From positions 3,596,001 to 3,660,000 of the forward strand of contig AP014718.1 of the NCBI GenBank assembly GCA_002370555.1: a stretch of DNA of 64,000 nt. The letters run 5' to 3'. The translations under genes and the position numbers were made by a program. Shown in pieces: positions 28,411 through 37,879 of this stretch. How positions within the stretch are numbered: position 1 is the first letter of the stretch; the number at the start of each line of letters is the position of its first letter. The DNA comes from Arthrobacter sp. Hiyo4. Its GTDB lineage: Bacteria > Actinomycetota > Actinomycetes > Actinomycetales > Micrococcaceae. The notes below the pieces were generated by a model. That model did no database searches. It was not told where the DNA came from and saw only the letters and a list, made by a program, of their open reading frames with translations.

Positions 28411-29238
28411 TTAGTTTGGTGCGGACACGGCCAGCGGCAGCATCCTGGCGGTGGAACGCCGCTTGAGAACGAACATGACCTGGAACAACAGCCCCAGGGT
28501 GGCCACGGTGACCAACAGGGCCGAGGACACCGCGATCTTGGGGGTCAGGTTGAACTGGATGTCGGTGAACATCTTCACGGGCAGGGTGGTGGCGCTGGGC
28601 GACTGCATAAACAGGGACATCACGGTCTCGTCGATGGAGACCGAGAAGGCGAACAGCGCCCCGGAAACCAGCCCGGGCAGGATGACCGGCAGGTAGACGT
28701 GCCGGAACACCGACAGCCAGCCGGCGCCCAGGCTCTGGGCCGAATTGACCAGCGCCGGGTTCAGTCCCGCAAGGCTGGCACGCGTGGTCAAGTACACGTA
28801 CGGGGTGGCGATGACGGCATGCGCCAGGCCGATGGGGAGGATACTGCCCAGCACACCGAGCGAGATGAAGAACTGGTAGAACGCCAGCGCCAGCACCACG
28901 GTGGGGACGATCATCGGCGCCAGGATCAGCCCAACGACAGCCTGCTGGCCCGGGAACTTGCGTCCGTGCAGGCCGATCGCCGCGGTCGCGCCGAGAATCA
29001 CGCCGATCACGACGGCGATCGCTGCAGATTGGAGGCTGGCCGTCAGGGCCGAGGTCCAAGCCTTATCAGCGAAGAAGCCGGCGACGGCGGCGAACGAGAT
29101 CCCTTCGGGCGGGAAAGTGATGTAGCGGCTGTCGTTAAGGGCAACAGGCACCACGATCGCCGTCGGGACCACCAGGAACAGGAACACCGGAATGGAAAGC
29201 AGCGTCAGCAGTCGCTGCCGGGGATTAGTTGTCTGCAT
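28411..29238 (-). CDS. potC: Polyamine-type ABC transporter permease (PotC-like)
   Basis: About 275 residues from ATG 29238 (MQTTNPRQRLLTLLSIPVFL), with six membrane helices. The EAA-type loop reads QSLGAGWLSVFRHVYLPVI and LPGLVSGALFAFSVSIDE, contacting PotA. A further in-frame start lies at 29277, but the ATG at 29238 overlaps the end of the preceding permease and gives the usual N terminus. It is the inner-membrane channel partner of the gene upstream. Confidence 0.88.
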   Translation of the reverse strand: MQTTNPRQRLLTLLSIPVFLFLVVPTAIVVPVALNDSRYITFPPEGISFAAVAGFFADKAWTSALTASLQSAAIAVVIGVILGATAAIGLHGRKFPGQQAVVGLILAPMIVPTVVLALAFYQFFISLGVLGSILPIGLAHAVIATPYVYLTTRASLAGLNPALVNSAQSLGAGWLSVFRHVYLPVILPGLVSGALFAFSVSIDETVMSLFMQSPSATTLPVKMFTDIQFNLTPKIAVSSALLVTVATLGLLFQVMFVLKRRSTARMLPLAVSAPN

Positions 29239-30107
29239 GTTGGCCTCCCGCCTTGAGCACTCGCTGGTAGATGGCAACGAGGATGCTGACCAGCACTGTC
29301 AGGATTACGGCCAGGGCCGCGGCCCGGAGAAGTCGGTGAGCTGGCGCGCGTAGTAGTCGATCTGGTTCGCGATCATCATGTCGCCGGGTCCGCCCATGAC
29401 CACCGGGGTGATGAAGAATCCGGTGCTGATGATGAACACGAGCAAGCCTGCCGCGGAGATGCCCGGCGTACTGAGCGGCAGCGTGATCCGTCGGAAGATT
29501 GAGGCTTCCTTGGCCCCGAGCGACCGCGCCGCCAGGGCAAGCCGGTCATCGATGGAGGTCAGCGAGGAGAAAATCGGGAACACCGCATACGGGAGCAGGC
29601 AGTGAACCATGCCGATAATCACGGCCAGCCGGTTGTGCAGCAGCTCAATGGGGGCATCGGTGAGGCCCACCGTCTGGAGGAAGGAGTTCACGATGCCGTT
29701 GTCCTGAAGTAGCACGGCCCACGCGAAATTCTTCACCAGGATGCCGGTCCAGAAGGGCAGCAGCACCACCGCGAACAGGATCACTCGGGTCACCGTGCCG
29801 GATCGCCACAGCACCAGGGCAATGACGTAGCCCAGCACCACGGTGACGACGGTGGATGCCAGGCTGATGCTCAGGGTGTTGATCAGGGAACGGACCACCA
29901 GCGGGTCTTCGAGGACGCGCTGGTAGGCGTTGCCGGTGAAGCTCGAGCCCACCAGTTTGCCCAGCGGGCTGAGGAACAGTACGACGTCGAAGGCCAGGAT
30001 CGGGGCCAGCAGCAGCCACCAGGTAGTGCGCCGCCGTCGGGGGTTCCCCTGCTCCGGTGCCGGGCGCGTCCCTCCGGACGCGCGCGTTGCAAGGTTGCGT
30101 TGCTCAT
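29225..30107 (-). CDS. potB: Polyamine-type ABC transporter permease (PotB-like), frameshifted
   Basis: Reconstructed about 293 residues. The N terminus MSNATLQRARPEGRARHRSR begins at 30107. A shift near 30025 leads into helix 1 (WWLLLAPILAFDVVLFL). The EAA loop is AARSLGAKEASIFRRITLPL. A second shift near 29325 gives the last helix (AALAVILTVLVSILVAIYQR). The gene stops at 29225, overlapping the potC start by 14 bases. The shifts split no conserved motif in a way that suggests decay, and the operon is otherwise intact. Confidence 0.8.
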
Positions 30108-30108
30108 G

Positions 30109-31199
30109 TCAGCTGGCCTGCCACAGCTTGAACTGCTGCTCGGTCTTCTTCAGGTTCTCCGACCACCATTTGTCGTCACGGACCAGGATCTTGTCGGCCA
30201 GGCGCGGGCTGGTGGGCAGGGTGTCTGCGACTTCCTTGGGCAGCTTGGACAGCGCCGGAGTGTTGGCCAGGGTCAGGTTGGTGACCGTGTCGAAGGCGGC
30301 GCCGGCCTCGGCGTCATTGGACATGAAGTTCATGAGTTTGAAGGCGGCTTCCTTGTTCTTGGCCCCCTTCGGCACCACGAAGTAGTCGCCGGCCAGCACC
30401 GCGTTTTCCGCGCTGAAGTTCAGCTTGGCGCCGTCGTTGCGGGCCGCGTTGATGCGGTTGTTGAAGCTCGTGGACAGCGAGACCTCGCCTGAGGTGAGCT
30501 GCTGGATGGGCTCCTGGTTGGCCGCGTGGTACAGCAGGCGGTCCTTGCCGGGGTGGTGGCCCAGCACGCGCAGGGCCCGGTCGACGTCGAGCGGGTAGAT
30601 CTGGTCGAACGGCACGCCGTCGGCCAGGAGTGCGGCCTCCAGCACGGAGCTGTCCGAGAGCTGGTTGTAGACCGAGCGCTTGGTATCGTACTTGCCCTGG
30701 TCGAAGAACTGCGCCCAGTCCTTGGGGCCTGCGCATCGGGGATGGCCTTCTGGTCCCAGGCCATCACGAACAGGAAGCTCAGGTACTTGATGCCGTACTC
30801 CGCCTTGGCGTAGCCGGGCAGGCCCTTGTCGCTGATGATGTCGTAGTCGAACGGCTCCAGGAGGCCTTCTGCCACGGCCGTTTCGTATTCCGGCGCGGTG
30901 ATTTCCACGAGGTCCCACTGCACGTCCCCGGACTGCACCTGGGCCTTGAGCGCGGCCAGGCTGGTGTTGGCCAGCAGCGTGGTTTGGATCCCCGATTGCT
31001 TGGAAAAGGGGTCCAGAATCGTCTGGGTCAGCTGGTCATTGTAGGAGCCGCCGTAGGAGGTGACCGTGACTGTCTTGTTGGCTGCCGCGCTACCGGCGGG
31101 CTTTGCCCCGCAGCCGGACAGTGCCAGGCCTGCGAACGGGGTCAACGCTGCTGCTTTCAGGAGTTTCCTGCGGTCAAAATGAAGGGAACTGTCAGTCAT
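30109..31199 (-). CDS. potD: Polyamine-type ABC transporter substrate-binding lipoprotein, frameshifted
   Basis: About 362 residues. The start ATG at 31199 gives MTDSSLHFDRRKLLKAAALT with twin arginines and a lipobox LSGC (Cys at about residue 30), so it is exported by Tat and lipid-anchored. The mature protein starts TVTVTSYGGSYNDQLTQTIL, a type II periplasmic binding fold of the PotD/PotF family. One frame change near 30725 separates it from KDWAQFFDQGKYDTKRSVYN; the C terminus reaches QQFKLWQAS. It is the first gene of the operon, with 220 bases of upstream region that hold the promoter. Confidence 0.85.
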
Positions 31200-31420
31200 C
31201 GCGGTGGTGCCTCTCAAGGCTGGGGCCCTCCCGGCGCACGTCAAAGGACGCCGTGTGCCGAAGGGGCAGGTTGGGGATTCCGCGTTCACGCTGGCATCCC
31301 GACGGCGGCGGTTCACGCCCCGAACGGCCCACGCAGCGCTGAGCGGACTAGAGCTGACGCGTTGAGTCGCCGTCAGTGCCGCAACAGTATCTGTGATGTT
31401 GCGCACAAGTCAACAGATGT

Positions 31421-32283
31421 TTACCAACCACTGGCTTTCGGGCTGTTCTTGAGCACCGCGTCCCGGTCCATAAGCTTCTTCAGCCCGCGCTTCCGCGGCA
31501 CCTTGACGGGTTCTGGCCAGCGCGGCGCCAGTGCATCCCCGAGGGTGACGCCCCTGATTTTGCGGCCAAACAGCGGCAGCACCCAGTCGTTAACCCAACG
31601 CCGCTGCCGCTGTTCCCACTCCCGGAGGCTGAGCCGCGCCGGCGGGTCCCAGTCCTTGAGCCGGATTTTGTGGGGCACCCCGAGCTGGTCCAGCACTTGC
31701 CCGGCGAGGTACTTGTGGCCCGCCTTGGACATGTGGAGGCGGTCCGAGTCCCACATCCGCCGGTCATGGAAGGCGTCCAGGCACCAGTAATCCACCAGGA
31801 CCGTCCCGTATTTCGCAGCGATCTCGCGGACACGCTGGTTGTAGACCGTGTTCCGCTTCTTCAGCAGCTCCAGAACGGCCGAGACTTTGACGTCGAAGCC
31901 GGTGAACAGGACCACCGTGGCCCCGGTCCCGGCGAGTCGCGCCACGAGGTCCTCGTACTCGTCCATCAGGGCAGCCATGTCCGTGCCGATGTCCAGGATG
32001 TCGTTTCCGCCGGCGTACAGCGTGATCAGCGTGGGCCTCATGGCCAGCGCCGGTTCCAGCTGCTCGGTGACGACGTGGCGCAGGCGCTTGCTCCTGATGG
32101 CCAGGTTGGCATATTCCCACCCCGGCTCAGCCTTGGCCAGCTTCTCGGCCACCCGGTCAGCCCACCCCGGACCCCGTTGGGCAGCCGCTCATCCCGGTCC
32201 CCAACACCCTCTGTAAACGAGTCCCCCAAAGCGACAAACACCCGCCGGCCCCCACGGTCCGAAAGTAAAGGATTAGAACCCAT
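31421..32283 (-). CDS. SGNH/GDSL-family hydrolase (paralogue of 25513-26274), frameshifted
   Basis: Reconstructed about 287 residues. FVALGDSFTEGVGDRDERLP carries block I with the catalytic Ser; block III is YAGGNDILD; block V is RLHMSKAGH. A shift near 32165 separates the first 40 residues from the rest. It aligns with the protein at 25513-26274 over its whole length (GDSFTEGVGD, YANLAIR, GATVVLFTGFD, LVDYW), so the two are paralogues, one on each side of the polyamine transporter. The start taken is ATG at 32283. Confidence 0.8.
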
Positions 32284-32655
32284 CCACCGAAAGTAACCGC
32301 CCAAAGAAACGCCAAGGTGAACGGACAGCAACAGGCTGTGCAGAAGGGTTGCGACCCAGGGGCAGAGTGCGGGGGCGCGTTTGGAGTGCCGGGTGCTAGG
32401 CGCGTCCATCAGGCCGCCGCCTCTGATCGTCGGCAGCTGCTCAGCCGTTGTCACATTTTTGCGACCTATGGTCACGATCAGGTAACGTTGGCGGCTGGCC
32501 CCAATGCAGGGCCCGGCGCCCGATCACTGGACCCCGACGCGCCCCTTCGGGCGCCTGCTAGCTCCAGCCCTGCCAAGGGGCCCCAGGATGCTTTCCGCAC
32601 TCGTCATCGTCTCAAGTGCATCAGTAGTTTCTTCCAGTCCTAGCCCGGAGGTATC
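32284..32655. other. Divergent intergenic region
   Basis: 372 bases between the SGNH gene (minus) and the GH16 gene (plus). A possible plus-strand promoter is TTGCGA (32459-32464), an 18-base spacer, then TAACGT (32483-32488). Nothing else is recognisable. Confidence 0.35.
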
Positions 32656-33598
32656 TTGTTCAAGAAAATAGCCATCATAACCACCATGGGTGCTTTGTCC
32701 CTGACAGGATGCGGCCTAGCCCCTACGACCAATGGGGCGTCTGCCCCATCGTCGGCTGGCCGCGCGTCCGCACCTGCCACTCCAGCCCCAACTGCCTCAG
32801 CCTCGGCGTCTCCGGCGCCCACGGCTTCGAGCAGCGGCCAGACCCCAGCTTCGGCGGCGGAAACCCCGGTGGCAGCTGCCCCCCGGCGCCGCGCTTGCCG
32901 CTGCCCCTGCCCCGCCGGTGCCCGCAGCCGGCCAGGCTCTCGCCACGACGGGTGACGGTGCGCAGGCAGCTGCCGCCTTCGGTTGGGGCCCGGTCCTGAC
33001 GGGCGACGAATTCTCCAACACCGGCGCACCGGACCGGACAAAATGGAGTGTCTACAACAGTGCAGGGCACGCAGGCAAAGGCCTGCGCAGCCCCGAGGCC
33101 TGGTCGGTTGCCAACGGCGTGGCCACTGTTAGCGGAGATGCAGCCGGCACCACGGGCGGCATGTCGGCAAAGTTCGCGCAACAAAAGTATGGTCGCTGGG
33201 AAACGCGCATGAAAACCAATGCACGGGACCCGAAATACCACCCGGTCCTGATCCTCAACAACAACGATGCTCCGAACTGTGCCGAGATCGATTATGCCGA
33301 GGGCAGCTCAGTCACCTCCCTGATGAGGTTCTTCCTGCACTACGCCTGTGGTGGAGCGGATTTCCAGACCACAACGGCGACGCCCGTCGATAGCACACAG
33401 TGGCACAACTACGCGGTGGAGTGGACCCCGGCCGGCATCAGCGGATATGTCGACGGAGTAAAAACCTTCACTGACACGAACCCGGCGCACCAGCCCTCTG
33501 TCGCCATGAAGCAGACATTGCAGCTGGATTGGTTCCCGGACGGCTCCGCCACCAAGCCCTCGCAGATGCAGGTCGATTGGGTCCGCGTCTACAAGTAA
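32656..33598 (+). CDS. Secreted GH16-family glycoside hydrolase, frameshifted
   Basis: The start is TTG at 32656, chosen because CGGAGG lies 4-5 bases upstream and the next codons give a lipoprotein signal (MFKKIAIITTMGALSLTGCG, lipobox LTGC). A long Ala/Ser/Pro/Thr linker follows (about residues 25-75). One frame change near 32880 leads to the jelly-roll domain: DEFSNTGAPDRTKWSVYNSA, KYGRWETRMKT, and EIDYAEG near 33290, the family 16 E-x-D-x-x-E catalytic motif. WHNYAVEWTPAGISGYVDG and QVDWVRVYK close the domain. It likely cleaves a beta-glucan or related polysaccharide outside the cell; the substrate is not determined by these motifs. Confidence 0.82.
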
Positions 33599-33629
33599 GA
33601 CAAACCCACTAGGACCTGGCGAGTTCCAG

Positions 33630-33671
33630 CGGTCGTTGCGACACCCTGACTTTCGGGAGTGGCAACGACCG
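33630..33671. terminator. Hairpin between convergent genes
   Basis: CGGTCGTTGC and GCAACGACCG with one bulge each side and a short inner stem. There is no T tract, so it is only a candidate terminator. Confidence 0.5.
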
Positions 33672-33734
33672 TGGTTCGTTAAGGTGATGATTCATCAAGA
33701 TCCCTGTGGCAGGGGAAGGTCCAGAAGCGCTCGG

Positions 33735-34775
33735 CTAGACCTCGGCCTTACCCTGGCGCCAGTACCCCATGAAAGCAACCTGCTTCCGGTCGATCCCCAC
33801 GTCCCGCACAAGGTACCGCCGCATGTCCTTGATGACGGCAGCCTCACCGGCGATCCAGGCGTAGAAAGGCATGGCGCCGGCCGGCATGGTGGGGTTCTTG
33901 GTGGCCTCAATTTCGGCTGTTTCCATCCGCGCGGGGGTCTCCCAGAGGATGTCCACGTCCACATTGACGTCTTCGGGCTCCGGGCCCGCACCGGCGTCGG
34001 ACGCTTTGATTCCCACCCAGCCGGGAACGGGAACTGCAGTGCGCACTGCCAGCTGCAGCAGCTCGCCGTGCGGGCGTGAGCGGCCAATGGCGGCACCCCG
34101 GGCAAGCCAGGTGATCTCGACGTCGGCGGCCGTCTTCAGATCGAGGAAGTCACCGGCCTCCGGTACTTCCAGGAAGGCGTGGCCGCTCATGTAGGCCGGC
34201 AGGTTTTCGAGGATGGCGGAGATGGCCGGGATGGCGGTTTCGTCGCCGGCGAGCAGGACACGCTGGGCCATGCCCGGCCGCCACTCGATGCCGGAGTAGA
34301 TCTCGGCCGTGACACAGTGGGCGGCGCGGTTATTGGGGCCGATGAGGGTGATAGCGTCGCCCGGCTGGGCGTTCTGGGCCCAGTTCGCGGCGGGGCCGCC
34401 GTGTCCGTCGGCGTCGAAATGCATCACGAAGTCGACGTCGATTTCCGGATAAACGGCATCAATCCGGGACTGGCGGACCGTGTAGGTGCGCATGGAGCCG
34501 CGGACTGCGGGGTCCATGGCCAGCCATTCCTGGTACCAGCCGGTCTGGGCCATTTCGAAGACCGGCAGGGGCAGCCGGGTCCCGTCGGACGCCAGGGACG
34601 GGATCATCAGTTTGATCCTCAGGTCCATGGTCTCGCCGTGAACGCCGAAGTCCCGCAGCGAATACCCACCGAAGGTGATCCGGCGGAAATTGGGGCTCAG
34701 CTCCTGCACCGAGGAAACGGTCACCTCGAAAGCCAGGGTCATGGGCTCGGTGGCGGCGATGTCGCGGGTCTTCAT
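33735..34775 (-). CDS. Siderophore-interacting protein (flavin-dependent ferric-siderophore reductase)
   Basis: 346 residues of the SIP/ViuB family. FAD_binding_9 is at the N terminus with FRRITFGGYSL (the R-x-x-T-F-type flavin motif). The SIP domain with its NAD(P)H-binding region is at the C terminus (RVLLAGDETAIPAISAILEN, FYAWIAGEAAVIKDMRRYLV). It releases iron from imported siderophore in the cytoplasm. It is the last gene of the iron operon and overlaps the ATPase gene by 4 bases (ATGA). It is intact. Confidence 0.92.
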   Translation of the reverse strand: MKTRDIAATEPMTLAFEVTVSSVQELSPNFRRITFGGYSLRDFGVHGETMDLRIKLMIPSLASDGTRLPLPVFEMAQTGWYQEWLAMDPAVRGSMRTYTVRQSRIDAVYPEIDVDFVMHFDADGHGGPAANWAQNAQPGDAITLIGPNNRAAHCVTAEIYSGIEWRPGMAQRVLLAGDETAIPAISAILENLPAYMSGHAFLEVPEAGDFLDLKTAADVEITWLARGAAIGRSRPHGELLQLAVRTAVPVPGWVGIKASDAGAGPEPEDVNVDVDILWETPARMETAEIEATKNPTMPAGAMPFYAWIAGEAAVIKDMRRYLVRDVGIDRKQVAFMGYWRQGKAEV

Positions 34776-35599
34776 GAAACGAGCTCCAGTTCGGTTGCGG
34801 CGGTGTGGTGGCGGCCGATGGGGATAATCAGGGGTGTCCCCGAGACGGGATCGTGTATCACCCGGGACTCAAGGCCGAAAACGTCGCGGACCAGCTTTTC
34901 GGTGACAACAGTTAAGGGGTCACCCAGAGCCACGATCTCGCCGCCCTTCATGGCGATGACATGGTCCGCGTAGCGTGCCGCCAGGTTCAGGTCGTGCAGG
35001 ACAATGGCCACGGTGGTGCCGCGCCTGCGGTTCAGGTCCGTGACCAGGTCCAGTACTTCCACCTGGTGCGCCAGGTCCAGGTATGTGGTGGGTTCGTCCA
35101 GCAGGAGCACGTCAGTTTCCTGGGCGAGCGCCATGGCGATCCAGACGCGCTGCCGCTGGCCGCCGGACAGTTCATCGACGTTCCGCTCAGCGAGTTCCAG
35201 CGTTTCCGTCGCTTCGAGCGCGCGCTGCACGGCGAGATCATGGTGCGACAAGTCACCCGTGCTCCAGCTGCGGAAGAAGCCCTGGTGCGGATACCGGCCG
35301 CGGCCCACGAGGTCGCGGACTGCGATGCCGTCCGGCGCCGTCGGGTGCTGCGGGAGGAGCCCAAGGGTGCGCGCCAGTTCACGGGCCGGGCGGGCGTGGA
35401 TGTCCTTGCCATCCAGGGTCACCGTGCCGGCGGCGGGCTTAAGGAGGCGGGACAGGCCACGGAGGAGCGTGGACTTGCCGCAGGCGTTGGCGCCCACGAT
35501 CATGGTCACCTTGCCCTCCGGGATTTCAGCCGTGAGGCCGTCCACCACGCAGCGCTGGTCGTATTTGAGGGTGAGGTCCTGGGCGCTGAGAACGGCCAT
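34772..35599 (-). CDS. fepC: Iron-siderophore ABC transporter ATP-binding protein
   Basis: About 275 residues from ATG 35599 (MAVLSAQDLTLKYDQRCVVD). Walker A is GANACGKST, the signature LSGGQRQRVWIAMAL, Walker B VLLLDEPTTYLD, and the His switch VLHDLNLAARYAD. This is the FepC/FecE class. An ATG at 35608 is also possible. The preceding permease stops at 35601 (TGACATG). The gene symbol is by family position only. Confidence 0.9.
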   Translation of the reverse strand: MAVLSAQDLTLKYDQRCVVDGLTAEIPEGKVTMIVGANACGKSTLLRGLSRLLKPAAGTVTLDGKDIHARPARELARTLGLLPQHPTAPDGIAVRDLVGRGRYPHQGFFRSWSTGDLSHHDLAVQRALEATETLELAERNVDELSGGQRQRVWIAMALAQETDVLLLDEPTTYLDLAHQVEVLDLVTDLNRRRGTTVAIVLHDLNLAARYADHVIAMKGGEIVALGDPLTVVTEKLVRDVFGLESRVIHDPVSGTPLIIPIGRHHTAATELELVS

Positions 35600-35600
35600 G

Positions 35601-36737
35601 TCAGGCATCCTTTCGGTTGGCCGTGACCAGGAGCCACAGCAGGAACGGGCACCGAGCGCGCCGGTGATCACGCCGACGGGCAGCACGGTGCCGTCCAGCA
35701 GCAAGGGGCGAGGTTGGCCGCGACGTAGTCGGCCGTGAGGACAATCAGCGCACCCACCAGGGCCGACGCCGGGAGACTGGCTTTGCGGGTGAAGCGCCGG
35801 GCGATGGGACCGGCGAGGAAGGCAACGAACGAGACCGGCCCGGCGGCCGCCGTCGCCACCGCGGCGAGTGTGACGGCGCTGACCACCACGGCGAGGCGGG
35901 TGAACCCGACGCGGATGCCCAGCCCGGCCGCGGCGTCGTCGCCAAGTTCCAGGATGCGCAGCGGCCCGGCAAGGGCGATGACCGCGGGGACCAGGACCAG
36001 TAGCGCCAAGGAGAGCATGCCCGCCCGGTCCCAGTTGGCGGAGTTGAGGGAACCGTTGAGCCAGACGAGTGCGTCAGCTGCCGTGCGGATGTCCGCGCGG
36101 GTCATCATGAAGTTGACCACCGCGTGGAGGGCGGCGGCGATGCCCACACCGGCCAGAATCAGCCGGTTGCCCGCGGCGTTCCCCGGTTGCCGCCGCCCGA
36201 GCCCAGTGACGGTCCGCGGGAGATGGCGTAGATCAGCGCTGCGATGCCCAGCGCGCCGCCCAGCGCCGCTGCGGACACGGCGGGACCTGTGGCGCCGAAA
36301 ATCACGATGGCGGTGACCGCGGCCGCGCTGGCTCCGTAGCTGATGCCGATCACGTCGGGGCTGGCCAGCGGGTTGCGGAGCATGGTCTGGAACAGGCCGC
36401 CGGAGAGGCCGAACGCGGCGCCGATCATCACGCCGATGACGGCCCGGGGCAGCTTGTTCTCCATAACAATGAAGCTTGCGCCCGGGATTCTTTCGCCGCC
36501 GGTCAGGTGTCCGATGAGGATCCTGAAGAAGTCCGGGATGGTCACGGTGTAGCTGCCCAGGAGCACGTAGATGGCGAACATAACCACGACGCCGAGGGCC
36601 AGGACGGCGGTCCGGTTCAGGACGGTCCGGCGGCGCAGGGACGCGCGAACTGGCAGATAATCCCCTGTTTTCGCGGTTTTGAGGGCGTTATCTGCCAGTT
36701 CACGCCCGGCCGGTTCGCGCTTCATGGAGGTGGTCAC
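35601..36737 (-). CDS. fepG: Iron-siderophore ABC transporter permease (FepG-like), frameshifted
   Basis: Reconstructed about 378 residues of the FecCD family. GTG at 36737 overlaps the TGA of the upstream permease (GTGA). The cytoplasmic N terminus (residues about 12-36) is encoded by a palindromic repeat. Membrane helices follow (TVLNRTAVLALGVVVMFAIY onwards), with the family loop LPRAVIGVMIGAAFGLSGGL and QTMLRNPLASPDVIG. Frame changes occur near 36170 and 35700. It ends FLLWLLVTANRKDA at 35601 in the restored frame. Confidence 0.82.
36647..36701. repeat. Palindromic repeat inside the fepG-like gene
   Basis: The arms GAACTGGCAGATAA (36647-36660) and TTATCTGCCAGTTC (36688-36701) flank a 27-base centre. 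A second copy is at 37772-37834, inside the neighbouring permease gene. Both are read in the same frame and give a similar peptide, RELADNALKTAKTGDYLPVR in this copy. Confidence 0.85.
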
Positions 36738-37869
36738 AGCCCGGCCCCCTTGCCGCGGCGGATCAGCCAGACGAAAACGGGCGCACCCACGAGTGCGGTC
36801 ATGATGCCGGCCGGGACCTCGCCGGGAAGCAGCACAACGCGGCCGATGATGTCCGCGCCGAGAAAAAGTGCCGGCGCGAGGACCAGGGAGAACGGCAGGA
36901 TCCAGCGGTAGTCGGGGCCGGTGAGTGAGCGGACCGCGTGCGGAATGACCAGTCCAACAAAGCCGATGGGACCTGCCAGCGCCGTCGCGGAGCCGCACAG
37001 GAGCACTATGCCCAAAGCGGTCACGCCGCGGGTCAGGCCCACACGCTGGCCCAGGCCGCGGGCGATGTCATCACCCAGGGCGAGGCTGTTGAGGATGCGG
37101 CCGGCGCCAAGAACAATGACCGCCCGACGGCCAGGAACGGCAGGCCCGGAGCACCACGGCCCAGTCGCGGCCGGCGATCCCGCCCACCTGCCAGAAGCGG
37201 AAGCGGTCCAGGGTGTCCTGGCTGGAGACGAGGATGACGCTCATCAGGGAATAGAGCCCGGCGCTGAGGGCGGCGCCGGCGAGGGCGAGCTTGACCGGCG
37301 TCGCACCGACCCGGCCCATGGACGCGACGACGTAGACGACGACGGCGGCGGCTCCGGCGCCGATGAAGGCGAACCAGATGTAGCCGCTGAGGGAGGTAAC
37401 GCCAAAAGATAGATGCCGGTGACCACGGCCAGCGCCGCGCCGGCATTGACGCCCATGATGCCCGGTCCGCCAGCGGGTTGCGGGCGACGCCCTGCATGGC
37501 GGCGCCGGCGAGGCCCAGGGCACCGCCAACGAGGATGCCGAGGACGGTGCGGGGGATGCGGGCATGGACCACGGCGTGGTCACCGTTGGCGGCGTCGAAC
37601 TGGGTGAGCGTCTGCCACACGGTGGCCAGGGAAAGCCCGCGGGCACCGATGGCCAGGGAAGCGGCGACTAACAGAGAAAGTACGACGACGGCGGCCAGCA
37701 GCCAGGCGGCCTGCCTGGTTCCGGTCTTCCCGCCGGTGCGGGCCAATCGACCGGCGCGAACGTTTCCCCCGGCGCGAACTGGCAGATAATGCCGTGTTTT
37801 TGCGGTTTTGGGGGCATTATCTGCCAGTTCGCGCGCTCCGGCGGGTGCCGTCGTCGTACTTTCCGTCAT
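36734..37869 (-). CDS. fepD: Iron-siderophore ABC transporter permease (FepD-like), frameshifted
   Basis: Reconstructed about 378 residues of the FecCD family. The start ATG at 37869 gives MTESTTTAPAGARELADNAP. Residues about 11-35 come from a palindromic repeat, and helix 1 begins near residue 50 (AAWLLAAVVVLSLLVAASLA). The family loop reads IPRTVLGILVGGALGLAGAA and MQGVARNPLAD. Frame changes are near 37460, 37400 and 37120. The C-terminal part is intact (LPFSLVLAPALFLGADIIGR) and ends at 36734. With the second permease it forms the heterodimeric channel. Confidence 0.82.
37772..37834. repeat. Palindromic repeat inside the fepD-like gene
   Basis: Perfect 19-bp arms, GCGCGAACTGGCAGATAAT (37772-37790) and its complement (37816-37834), with a 25-base centre. 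It is related to 36647-36701 over its whole length, centre included. Confidence 0.88.
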
Positions 37870-37879
37870 GGAGCGGTGC

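Noticed and set aside
36647..37834. Palindromes in the permease genes as terminators
   Set aside because: They are near the 5' ends of genes in the middle of a translated operon and lack T tracts, so an operon-internal terminator is unlikely.
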